Positions 10,730 to 20,348 of a stretch of 64,000 bases of DNA are shown here, piece by piece (within the stretch, counting starts at the first letter, position 1; each line of letters starts with the position of its first letter). This DNA is from Gracilariopsis chorda (taxonomy: Eukaryota > Rhodophyta > Florideophyceae > Gracilariales > Gracilariaceae): NCBI GenBank assembly GCA_003194525.1, contig NBIV01000174.1, positions 118,475 to 182,474 on the forward strand, given 5' to 3'. The notes under the pieces were generated by a model, which had not been told where the DNA came from, did no database searches, and saw nothing but the letters and a program-made list of their open reading frames with translations. The position numbers and the translations under genes were made by a program.

Positions 10730-13700
10730 ATGTTCTCACAGAAGGTCAACGATACTCCGCCAGTGCTACGACAGCAAATCCAAGCCGCAGATGGATCTCC
10801 CGCCCTGCGGCATACGTTGATTTCCCCACCACAGCTACAGAATGGTATAGTAGCCACAGCTTCTGATCTAGAATCCAACAAAACATACCAGAATGCTCTT
10901 AGCATGTTCGCCTATGGACGGCAATTTCCAGATGAAATGGAGAGCGCCGGGAATCTACCTACGAACAATGCGGCTCACCGGAATGTGCAACAGTTTCGAG
11001 GGTTCGTGAATCCAGAGCTCTCTCTTCCTAAACAAGGGGAAGCCAGCAATACCCCGTCTACGCTAAGTGTTCCTACGCTCGTCACGTCGGGGACTGTCCA
11101 CAGAGATTCATCGGCGTGGATATTGACTAAACACACAATTGACTCTCTGGATATGCACCAATCCGACGAACCGCCCCCTGGCCACAACATACCAGGAAAA
11201 AAAGGCACTGAAAGCGATCAAGGACGGAATCAATCAGTCCGGATCTCTTCACCCACAGAATATTCCAACGATAAACGTGTTAACACACCTGACGAGTATG
11301 CGTTTCTTTTCGGAAAACCTATGAAGGACCTCAGCGTTCTGGAGACGCACACCGCCCAATTACTTCCTATTCCACAACTGTGGAACACTGAAACTTCTCA
11401 GCCTGGTCCTCACTTCACCACTTTCGAGGATCTGTTAGAGTTTTTGCGAGAAGATACACGTCATACTTTCTACGTTGGACAAGATCGTGCAGATTTCATC
11501 AATATCCTTGAAAAGAGTTTCACTCGACCAAAGCACATTGGTTTCGTTCGCGAAAACCTGAAGCCGCTAAGTCTCAACCAGCGAGTGCCTATTTTTAACC
11601 CAAGAAACCATCGTTTGGACCCTCCAAACTTGTGGCCCCTCGTAAGGGATTACAGGGAGTTTGTCCAGCGGGAACATAGCCTTGCGCTGGAAGAGCGGCA
11701 AAGTAATAAGAGCTACAGACTTAGCGGGAGAAGGAGACTATTTACGGCAGCGAAAACTTCGACACTTGGTTTCGGTCCTCCTAGAGCGGACAAACTCCGC
11801 TCTAAATGGAGTAAACAACGACTTTCTCAGAAGCGAAGAACAGGTTTCATGGACACAGACCAGGATCCAGCAAATCGGAGAGTGCGCCGAAAGACAGGTT
11901 CATTCTCGCTGAGCGATAAGGTGACGAGTTCTTCCATAGTAATATCTCGGAACGAGGTAGAAAGTTCGAACATGCACAACACAGGATCTCAGAGACCGAA
12001 ACGCAAAGTACGTCGCAGCGTTTTGTATCCTGCATCGGCGTTTGCTGGGATTGGCTTCGATAGCATTGCACGAAACTATCAATCTGATAACGACGAAACC
12101 CCACCTTGTGCACCACGGGAAGACAGTCTGGGTATTGACAGAGTCATACCCCCATCTGCGCATTCGAGACCAGACTCAGAGGTTATGGGTTCGGATCTAA
12201 AAGATTTTCTCCAAAACGACCCTGCTGATGGTGACGTGGAGGTACCAGAACATATGGCTACGTCCAAGTTCATCGATTATATTCTTGATTGGAGCGTACG
12301 CACCCCGTCGTCTACTTCTATTGATATCAAGGGTGATATGTATACGAACCACGAAGTGAACCATTCTATGGGGAATACGGGCTCCAGAGACGAGGACAAA
12401 GACAACTTTTCTGACCGAACTCTGTTTGGCCATGTAGGAAGTGAAGCATTTCAGAGGCTTCGGGAAGGAGTATCTCTAGAGAGCCCTGTGAGCCCCGTGA
12501 AACAGAATTTGGAGACTGTCACGCAGATAATGCCAGTCACACACTCGTCTGAAGAACATGGCTGCTCCCTAACAACTGGAGAGAAGAACGATATGAATGA
12601 CGCATCTTACTACCAACCTCTTCATGTGGGCAGACATGTGGAGCACCTTGATGACAGGCCTACGGCAGAGAGAGGGAACAGCCCTTATCCACAAATAGCG
12701 TATGAAACCAGATCACTTCCCGCCGGCACACACCCCTTTGCGCCTCCTAGTGGCAAAAAGCAGCTGCACAGCACCAGCCATGATTCCGACAAGAACACTG
12801 ATATCCATCCTGGATCAGGGTCTCACTATCCCATGGTACCGGAAGACATCAGTGAAAGCTTCAAGTCTAGACAAGTACATGGAGCTCTGAAAGGACAAGG
12901 AAACCCAAATAAGCCTACGCAGACCGATGTTGTCACTACGACGCATATTCGATCGTCATTGCCCTCGCTCGAAAGCGCTCCGGTGATAAATGAAACGGGA
13001 TATAGACCATCACAACATCACCCATCCAAAGTCGTCGATCTTAGGACAAACGAAGAGCATGCTTCAGATATATTGCGCGTTCGATGTACCGATCATGACA
13101 GCGTTCACGTTCGTACGAGCGCAACGGAGAACGCGAGCACGACTCACTTGCAGAGTGCTTATAGAGCTTTGGATGTCCAATCTAATTTGACTTCTTCTGT
13201 TGGTGTGGCCTTTCTACCATGTAAAGAAGTAGGTACAAACTCGAAACCCCATTCTATTACACATTTCGATGATCATTCAAAAGGAGAGGTATATCTTTGG
13301 GATCATCAAAAGAACGCCCGGTCAGAACAAACTATGTCGATCCAAGATGCAGTTCTGCATTGCCTTCGCTCAAACCACTTGGCTATTTACGATGGACAAG
13401 ACTTTGATTTTGCTCATGATAAGATGTTAGCCTTAACTGGGCTATCTGAAAAGGATAGAACCGCTTGGGATGGACGAAGGAGCTTACAAAGGAAATCAAG
13501 GAAAGTTAGAGTATGGGATTTCAGAATGGGGTGTCTGAGAACACACTTCAGGTCTCCTGCTGTTCAGAGACTCCATTCCTGGCTCCAATCCAATCCCAAC
13601 TGCACAGTTTTTGCTCCGTGGTTACTGATTCCGAATGGCGTCAAAGAGAGAGAAAGGGAACCCAAGCCAATTCTTTGTGAAGCCGATGAAAAGCAATCAT

Positions 13701-16700
13701 CATCTCTTTTTAAATACATTGGCAGAAGATTGAAGCATCTCGTCGTACAGAGAATCCGATACCTTAGGGTTCTAGATATATCAAATGGACAATTATCTAA
13801 GACAGAGATTTGGAATGCTTTCAGTAAGAGAAAAGAAAGTCCAAGAAGCTTCAAATCTCGAAGGGAATTGCTAAAATTCCTGTTTCAGAACCCATGGCTA
13901 GAGCTTGTTTATGGTCAAGATCAAGTTTTTGAACTTGAAACCACAACATGCAAGAAACTAGTAGGCGTATCATTGAACTCTCCGGTATCTATCGGTCGCT
14001 TCTGGGATACAGTGGAAAACCAGATTTACGATAGCTGCGATGAGATTGATGGTTTCTCATCGATTGGGAACCTGCTGGCCCAGAAGCCGCGGTATGTGTT
14101 ATATCAGGGCCAAGACCTTGCATGTTCTCAGTCACTGTCGAAGTACGCCTCCTCTTTGGTACCATTCAGATTTCTGGTTATGCATGAGTGTGGACCAAGT
14201 GTTCAGGAAGCGTTTTTCTCCAAGCGCTGGGTTACAATTGTTGTGGACCCGAACCGCCATTGCACGTCGTGTGCTGTGTTTTGGAACAAACATTCTAAAT
14301 CGGTTCACATGCAACCTGACTGTAACAAGAAGATCCCCATATCTTTATACCTTGAGGAGCACCAGCGTATGGAGCTCTACATGGGTCAGAATCAGCCAGA
14401 AGAGACGAGAAGGGAGTTACAAGATTGGTTCGAACTCAAACAGCGATGCAAACCGATAGAAGATGACCGGATAGTTCTCTTGACAAGAGCTGAATTCGTT
14501 CCATCAAGATATAGTCCAGTTGTTTTTCCAGAGCTCACGGATGAAACAGAGCTCAAAGCTAAGAGGCTTGGTTCTACTGATCGAGTTCCAAGTACTCAGA
14601 ATGAAAAGAATAAGATGCATCGAAAGACTAACCACGTTGAGGTTCAAGGCGGGAAGAACTGTATCGATATTCCCGCAAGCGAAGATCCGAGCCAGGTCAT
14701 TGGTGTTCGTTCTCTTGTAAACAAACATGTTCATGCGCCTCCCCAAAAGTATTCAGAGAATGACACCGTTGAACAGTTACAGAGACAATGTGGTCAAGAT
14801 TCTCTGGTTACTGGTCCGGCAGAAGTCGTTGTTCTTGAACCAAGTTTGTGTACCTCCATAGGAAGCGATGTGAATTCAGAGGCGAACAGTCTGTCCCCCG
14901 AGCTAGAAGAGGTGTCACAGAGCTTTGAAGAGAGACTTCGGGCTCCTGCGCGTATCGCTGCAAGAATGCTGACCCTGGTGAAGGAAGTGGGTCCACGAAT
15001 CTTGAAACAAGAGCTGGTACACGACTTGCGCCAAGCCCTTTACGAGAATTTCATAATGGAAGTTGGATCTAGAGCAGAGCTGCTCGATCTTTTTCATGAT
15101 ATCAGTGACCTCCAATTTGTGCGAATGGCAGCCGAGCTTTGCAATGAACTGGAATCTCTCGACGTCACCGGATGTTTTAGTGCCGTTGAAGACGTAGGTT
15201 ACGGCGCGAGTGACGTCCTTGCGGTAAGGGACGACTTGGAGTCAGGGAAGATTTGTACTATGAACGATGTAGTCAGGAAGTTTCGAGTAATCTGCCAGAA
15301 CCTGATTCATTTCAACGAAGGCTTCTACTTTGAACAAGAAGCCCTTGACTTAAAAAAGAAGGCTGAGGAAGTCATACATCGGTACATGACGCGGAGAGGG
15401 AAGGTTTTCGAGGCAGAGGCCAGGTTGTCTCGACTAACAAGAATTTGTGAACGAGCGAGACAAATCGGCTTCAGAAAACCCCAAAGTCCACCGTATTTCA
15501 TTTCGGAAGCAACCTCTCCTGCCAGAGTCCACGAAAGTTCAAAAAGCACAACAAGAGATCGAGCACGGGTCACCTTCTTGAACTACAGGGATGAGAAAGG
15601 GAATTCTGTAATGGGTAAGCGTCACAGTGTGCGAGTATTCGGTCTCCCAATCCACAGGCAGGAGTGTCAAAGGGAACTTGGCGGTGTGCGGCCATGTCAT
15701 GTATGTGGGTGTGATGTGTTTGAGGCAGAAGAAAACTCGCTGTTATGTTCGAATCGCTTCTATGGTGGATGCAATGAATGTTTGTGCAAGAAATGTCTCG
15801 AGTCAGTGACCTGTATGGAAAGCGTAGAGTTCATAGCATTTCGAGATTCTCAAAACTGGATATGCATTCATTGTCGAGGCCTCTGTCCCGCTGGAAGCAG
15901 TTGTTTGGAAAAAAGGTCGGAAGAAGGCGCTGTGGTGAACCATATGGAGTCAATACTATTCTCGTGGCCGTACGATCTTGTTGAAGTCCCGCTTTCTATG
16001 ACTGTGTCTCTTCTAAGGCGTGAAGACAATGGAGAGTTTGACGAGCGTTCGGAACACGGGTCTACTTTTTCTCTGGCACAATCGGAGGGAGTTTGGTCTG
16101 CGACCCTGAAGTGCCGTATAGGTGCGTACCGAGCTTTCGTCAAGGCCAATGGTGAGTGGATCGCTAGTACTACCTTCTATGTTCGTTCATTGCGCCGTAC
16201 GAAAAAGCTTCAAAGTGAAGTCAAGACCAAGAAATCTGTAGTTCTCAAATACTACTCATCCAAAGTGCGGCCGAAGAAGGCTATTGTTCCTCGAGGTCCT
16301 AGGGTTCTATGGAAGGTTGCGGAAGAAGATAGACCAGGGTCGGTTCATGCGATTCCAAGGAACGACTCTCAGGGTGAGAACCGTGTAATCACGGAATGCA
16401 GTAGAACAGAAGGTTACGACTGGCAACGGGCGAAGCGTCATCATGTTCTTCACTGGCGACCATGCCCCAAGAAGGCGGACCATTCAACGGACGGCCTTAG
16501 CGATCCAAATGCCCTCGGAGGGAACGGAGAGAGCAGCAATATGTCAACATTGTCGAACGTGCAACTGATTATGCTTTCGCCATCTGACAAGAATCATGCA
16601 ATCCGTCCAGGACTTGGCCGTTCACCGCCTAAATCGCGACCTGGGCTTTCTCATAAGGAGTTCATCACTGAATGGAACACGTTTAAGTATGATGAGATGC

Positions 16701-17131
16701 TTAAATCGCTCTGGGGTATCATTACGGGAAGAAGTGAAATCCACGGGATTGGACTGTTCACTCTTACCGGTTACCATAAGGGTGATTTCATTATTGAATA
16801 TGCCGGCGATCTTATCCGTACGCCGTTAGCAGACATAAGAGAAGCACGTTACGTTGCAGCCGGATTGGGCACATATCTGTTCAAGATCAATGAGCAACAG
16901 ATTGTGGATGCCACAGTGCACAGCAACCGAGCACGCTTTACAAATCATAGCTGCGATCCCAATATGATAGCTAACATCATCCATGTACGAGGACGCGATC
17001 TGGTTGTTCTCCAAGCGACTCGAGATATTCCAAAGCTCGCGGAATTGACATTCGACTACAAGCTCCCTTATGAAGATACCAAGGTTCAATGCTTGTGCAA
17101 CGCATGGAACTGCGTCGGAGTTATGAACTGA
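10730..17131 (+). CDS. Large multidomain SET-domain protein, probable histone-lysine methyltransferase
   Basis: This is a single 2,133-codon frame. The C-terminal SET domain (about residues 1995-2117) has the Arg-Phe-x-Asn-His-Ser-Cys-x-Pro-Asn cofactor motif and a Glu-Leu-Thr-Phe-Asp-Tyr block, followed by a post-SET cysteine cluster (Cys-x-Cys-x4-Cys). This resembles trithorax/MLL-type H3K4 enzymes. Upstream lie a degenerate bromodomain-like segment (about 1460-1551) and a cysteine-rich finger (1656-1725) with a Cys-Arg-Gly-x-Cys close, like the CDCA7 zf-4CXXC type. A possible AMPK/CBM48-like beta fold follows at about 1740-1817. The N-terminal 1,250 residues are largely disordered, with basic nuclear-localisation-like patches. 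They contain five copies of a Leu-rich module ending in Tyr-x-Gly-Gln-Asp/Asn. No FYRN/FYRC region was seen. The product should act on chromatin in the nucleus; the target residue is inferred only. Confidence 0.85.
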   Translation: MFSQKVNDTPPVLRQQIQAADGSPALRHTLISPPQLQNGIVATASDLESNKTYQNALSMFAYGRQFPDEMESAGNLPTNNAAHRNVQQFRGFVNPELSLPKQGEASNTPSTLSVPTLVTSGTVHRDSSAWILTKHTIDSLDMHQSDEPPPGHNIPGKKGTESDQGRNQSVRISSPTEYSNDKRVNTPDEYAFLFGKPMKDLSVLETHTAQLLPIPQLWNTETSQPGPHFTTFEDLLEFLREDTRHTFYVGQDRADFINILEKSFTRPKHIGFVRENLKPLSLNQRVPIFNPRNHRLDPPNLWPLVRDYREFVQREHSLALEERQSNKSYRLSGRRRLFTAAKTSTLGFGPPRADKLRSKWSKQRLSQKRRTGFMDTDQDPANRRVRRKTGSFSLSDKVTSSSIVISRNEVESSNMHNTGSQRPKRKVRRSVLYPASAFAGIGFDSIARNYQSDNDETPPCAPREDSLGIDRVIPPSAHSRPDSEVMGSDLKDFLQNDPADGDVEVPEHMATSKFIDYILDWSVRTPSSTSIDIKGDMYTNHEVNHSMGNTGSRDEDKDNFSDRTLFGHVGSEAFQRLREGVSLESPVSPVKQNLETVTQIMPVTHSSEEHGCSLTTGEKNDMNDASYYQPLHVGRHVEHLDDRPTAERGNSPYPQIAYETRSLPAGTHPFAPPSGKKQLHSTSHDSDKNTDIHPGSGSHYPMVPEDISESFKSRQVHGALKGQGNPNKPTQTDVVTTTHIRSSLPSLESAPVINETGYRPSQHHPSKVVDLRTNEEHASDILRVRCTDHDSVHVRTSATENASTTHLQSAYRALDVQSNLTSSVGVAFLPCKEVGTNSKPHSITHFDDHSKGEVYLWDHQKNARSEQTMSIQDAVLHCLRSNHLAIYDGQDFDFAHDKMLALTGLSEKDRTAWDGRRSLQRKSRKVRVWDFRMGCLRTHFRSPAVQRLHSWLQSNPNCTVFAPWLLIPNGVKEREREPKPILCEADEKQSSSLFKYIGRRLKHLVVQRIRYLRVLDISNGQLSKTEIWNAFSKRKESPRSFKSRRELLKFLFQNPWLELVYGQDQVFELETTTCKKLVGVSLNSPVSIGRFWDTVENQIYDSCDEIDGFSSIGNLLAQKPRYVLYQGQDLACSQSLSKYASSLVPFRFLVMHECGPSVQEAFFSKRWVTIVVDPNRHCTSCAVFWNKHSKSVHMQPDCNKKIPISLYLEEHQRMELYMGQNQPEETRRELQDWFELKQRCKPIEDDRIVLLTRAEFVPSRYSPVVFPELTDETELKAKRLGSTDRVPSTQNEKNKMHRKTNHVEVQGGKNCIDIPASEDPSQVIGVRSLVNKHVHAPPQKYSENDTVEQLQRQCGQDSLVTGPAEVVVLEPSLCTSIGSDVNSEANSLSPELEEVSQSFEERLRAPARIAARMLTLVKEVGPRILKQELVHDLRQALYENFIMEVGSRAELLDLFHDISDLQFVRMAAELCNELESLDVTGCFSAVEDVGYGASDVLAVRDDLESGKICTMNDVVRKFRVICQNLIHFNEGFYFEQEALDLKKKAEEVIHRYMTRRGKVFEAEARLSRLTRICERARQIGFRKPQSPPYFISEATSPARVHESSKSTTRDRARVTFLNYRDEKGNSVMGKRHSVRVFGLPIHRQECQRELGGVRPCHVCGCDVFEAEENSLLCSNRFYGGCNECLCKKCLESVTCMESVEFIAFRDSQNWICIHCRGLCPAGSSCLEKRSEEGAVVNHMESILFSWPYDLVEVPLSMTVSLLRREDNGEFDERSEHGSTFSLAQSEGVWSATLKCRIGAYRAFVKANGEWIASTTFYVRSLRRTKKLQSEVKTKKSVVLKYYSSKVRPKKAIVPRGPRVLWKVAEEDRPGSVHAIPRNDSQGENRVITECSRTEGYDWQRAKRHHVLHWRPCPKKADHSTDGLSDPNALGGNGESSNMSTLSNVQLIMLSPSDKNHAIRPGLGRSPPKSRPGLSHKEFITEWNTFKYDEMLKSLWGIITGRSEIHGIGLFTLTGYHKGDFIIEYAGDLIRTPLADIREARYVAAGLGTYLFKINEQQIVDATVHSNRARFTNHSCDPNMIANIIHVRGRDLVVLQATRDIPKLAELTFDYKLPYEDTKVQCLCNAWNCVGVMN

Positions 17132-17638
17132 GGAGGCGAAGAAACATCACTTTGTTTAGAATAGTTATTGTGATGTGAATGTATATGTACTTCTAGGTGA
17201 GGCGGAGTGGTAGAGGAGGGAAGTTATCCACCGCCTTCTTGTAACTGTGCAGTTTGTAAATGAGAGATTGTGTCCAGTGAACTACCACGGGTAGGGTAGA
17301 TAAGGGTTACAAGTAACCATGTGAATCAAAGCACCTGCCGGGTTCACTGGTAGAAAGAAATTCTCTTGTGAACTGTCGTTCTCATACACACAGATAGAGG
17401 GCTATTGTGAAAGATGACGGCGTACGATGTACAGCATCTGTACTACAGATGTGTGTTTATGGGCTCATCATGCTTCCGATTCCGAATGGGAGGGAATCCA
17501 TGCACGGTGCTTATTTTCGTTTCGTTTATTTCGAGTCTACACATTCAGGAATAACCATCGCGTATCCAGCATGTTCGACACTTCTAATAACAGACGGGGA
17601 GAGAACTCTCTCTCTCTCTCTTTTACGGGTACACCAGT
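17132..17638. other. Intergenic region with a short CT repeat
   Basis: This is the 3' flank of the SET gene. It holds a CT microsatellite at about 17605-17622 and a 9-bp inverted repeat (CCAGTGAAC near 17275, GTTCACTGG near 17341). No gene was recognised. Confidence 0.4.
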
Positions 17639-18247
17639 CTAATTACTACATAGTGTAGATCGCTTCATGTGAAAAAAGCGTTCTCTCGCTAGGAAGACCA
17701 GCATACATTCCGGCCACTTTTTGATGATTTCTCCAACATCCATCCCGTGTCTTTCTCGCATACTTGGCAGGCAGGTTCGGCGAGACCTTGTTCGCAAAGG
17801 ACACCTTAGAACAAAGTGGTCCACATCATTCAGTACTCCCGGTCGGCAAGTACACACGATTCTTCGCTTGTACAAGTGCGTTCCGAGCGGGTGCAAAAGA
17901 GGTGTATGGCCTACTGCAAACTGCGACAATGTAACTTCCGCTTCTCTTTGTGATACCACTTGTGTGAGCTCCTGAGGTATAGACTGAATAATTTTCCTAC
18001 ATCGTGTTCGAGACTTCACTCTTCGTTTCACTTCTGCGTAGTCCACTGGCACGTTTATCTGCAAATGCTGAGGTAGTTCCAATGCTTCTTTGGCCAAACT
18101 GTCTACAAGGTCGTTGCGGTGCAAACCGCAATGGCTCGGTACCCAGACCATATCCATAGTGCATGTTTTGCCGATCTTGTACAATGTACGTGATACTTGT
18201 TGCACAGAATACGGCTGATCTCTTACAGCTCGGGAGAGAACTATATT
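17639..18247 (-). pseudogene. LINE-type retrotransposon remnant, RNase H end
   Basis: The frame is open from 18247 (a stop lies at 18248-18250) to the stop at 17639 but has no natural ATG start. It encodes a ribonuclease H C-terminal half with a Trp-Val-Pro-Ser-His-Cys-Gly motif, then Asn-Asp-Leu-Val-Asp-Ser-Leu-Ala-Lys-Glu-Ala. That order is usual in RNase H of non-LTR retrotransposons. A Cys-x-Cys and His-x4-Cys cluster follows, as in the tails of such elements. The reverse transcriptase and endonuclease parts are missing upstream, so this is a 5'-truncated relic. A Penelope-like or other RNase-H-carrying element is possible. Confidence 0.7.
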
Positions 18248-18527
18248 TTACGGTCGGATGAGCTCACTTTTGCTTTACGCATGGATCTCAGAAGCCATAA
18301 CCTCGCTCCTCGTTGACCATTTTGAGTTCTGAAAGCTTCTTACAAAAGCCAAATGTGCAGACTTCAGGTTAGAAGAAGTGACAGAGGGTCTACTAGTAGT
18401 TTAGAAGGGAGAAGCAAACCGACAGACATCGCGAAAAGATGCAGTTTTGGAATATGATTTTCATTCGTCGCACGTGTCTGACGCGGGTGCAATACGCCAG
18501 AAGTAGGGGTGCGCTTTCAACGATGGA

Positions 18528-18640
18528 ATTGCCATCGATGGCAATCCCAAGCTCAGCTATTTGCCATTGCAATCTTTGCAAGAGATTGCAATTCAATGGC
18601 ATTCTCAGAAGCAATCTCCATATCAGATTGCGATATGGAG
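18528..18640. repeat. Cluster of three hairpins built on GCAAT/ATTGC motifs
   Basis: A perfect 18-bp palindrome lies at 18528-18545 (ATTGCCATC and its complement). A 9-bp-arm hairpin follows (TTGCAATCT at 18567-18575, AGATTGCAA at 18583-18591), extended outward by GCCATTG/CAATGGC. A third has arms CTCCATATC (18616-18624) and GATATGGAG (18632-18640). Further GGATTGCAAT-like words recur at 19520-19620, flanking a transposon-like relic. This may be the subterminal end of a DNA transposon. Confidence 0.6.
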
Positions 18641-18644
18641 GCAA

Positions 18645-18672
18645 TGCGTGTGTGTGTGGGTGTGTGTGTGTG
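18645..18672. repeat. GT microsatellite
   Basis: An imperfect run of GT dinucleotides directly follows the hairpin cluster. Confidence 0.8.
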
Positions 18673-19131
18673 GTTACGGGCATGTGCCTCTAATTCCAAG
18701 GCAAGGGTATTCGCTTTCTAGCTTTCTACAAGTAGAAGGCCAATCATCTATTCGACGGCTAAATTCCCCTACTAGACCCAATCGCATCTCCATTTGGCTT
18801 CCTCATCCGGCGTAACTTTATAGTGTTTTATAGCCTTTTCGGAAGGCCGGCACACCTCGACGGGCGGAACTGCATGTGCCCTGAGCGGGACTCGAGGCAA
18901 TGCATAATGAGATCAACTGCGCGCCGATATTATCCCTTCCAAAGATACAGCACAGTCTTGCCTTTACAAATAAGCTGCTGCCATTTAAATGAGACGATTC
19001 TTAGACGTTTCATGACGTCGTATAGCATTCAAACCTACTTGAACTGATATCCAGCGATACCTCAAAGCTCCCATTGCTCCCTTGTAGCTTTCTCTAAAGC
19101 TCAGTCAAACTTTGCATTTACCACGCCTATC

Positions 19132-19474
19132 ATGAGTGAAGAAGCGAATCCTAAACAAATTGTCTATACCCTTGCCAAACACCTTCGAACCGAGATCAAA
19201 GCCATTCACTCTCGGGATGGTTCAATGCTTCATCGTGACCATCACGTTTTTCTTTGCCCAAATAAGCATTGCAAGGAACCCAACCGTGAGATGTTCCGCC
19301 AAAAAGGCAAAAGGTTTTGCAATCCCGCAAGGCATATAAGAGCATGCTTGGACGTTAGCTGATCATCGTACGCGTACAACACCGGAGTTGTTTGAAGCAA
19401 TTGTCTTCATGCGTGTGAATGCAAGGTTGTGGGATTTATACCTGGTGAAAGACGCGTTAACCCTTGCTAAGTAA
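19132..19474 (+). pseudogene. Zinc-finger transposase-like fragment
   Basis: A 76-codon frame from the ATG at 19132 ends in a Cys-x4-Cys, Arg-Phe-Cys-Asn-Pro, Arg-His-x3-Cys arrangement that resembles a BED-type or related finger at the start of DNA-transposon proteins. After its stop, a second frame (19358-19474) continues with a protein-like stretch rich in Leu, Arg and Trp. This looks like one reading frame broken by a frameshift, or two exons. The rest of a transposase is absent. The flanking GCAAT-rich repeats fit a mobile-element origin, which is inference. Confidence 0.4.
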
Positions 19475-20348
19475 GCAAGCACTATGTTTGGAGTGCAATT
19501 CTAGAGTTGGCGATGGGTTTTGGGATTGCGTTTAAGGTAACGGGATTGCAATCGGATGGAAAATGCTGTTCGCATTGGGATTACGTGATGGGATTGCTAC
19601 TTGATGTATCAATCCCTGTTCCATCGGATTGTTTCCACCCCTGGCCAGAAGAACTAAATTAAAAAATGCCGTTGACGCTTTGTGAAGTTCGCAGCTTCAG
19701 CAAAGAAGATCAAAACGTGTGTTGGTGACCTGAACAGCACCAACTCCATGCTCCATGTAGATAGAAGTTGTCTAACAATTCCGCTCAAGCTTTGTAAGCT
19801 GGTTTGCAACCTCAATAGCCACGGCCTATCCTCTTTTGAATACTGCTTGTGTCATTAACATCAAGCTATTCGGGTTTCAAGGCAGTAAAAAGGGTTTCTA
19901 GCTCGTTTGAAATTTATAAAGGTGTTCTAATGTAAGAAATATGAAACAGGAAGTAATAATTTTGGGAGTATATCTGGTTGAACGGTGATCAAACTTGTCG
20001 TGGCAGGTTTTCTATGGCGTATCTTGGTATGCGCCAATCAGGATACTGGAAACACGTCACGTATCAATGCGCCGTGGATCAATCACCAAGACACTTCAGC
20101 GTGGTTGGTTGGTTCAAAATCAATCATCATTTTCACATTCTGCCCAATCATTCTCCCTGAAACTCATCAGCATCTCGAGGTCTCATAAGAACGACTCAAT
20201 CTTACACGCCGAAGTTTTAAAGCTTACGTGACCTCCTGAGTGCGGATCGCCCAACTCGGAAGATTGGCGTCATCACCATTACTTAATCTACAACAACCTA
20301 TCCTTCAACCTCCTCACAAAAACTGTTAAGAAACGGTTTTGGTTCAAC
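19475..20348. other. Intergenic region with GGATTGC words, upstream of the PDI-like gene
   Basis: GGGATTGC-type words recur several times between 19520 and 19620, matching the motif in the hairpin cluster 1 kb upstream. No convincing coding region is present. The last few hundred bases should contain the promoter of the PDI-like gene. Confidence 0.4.
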
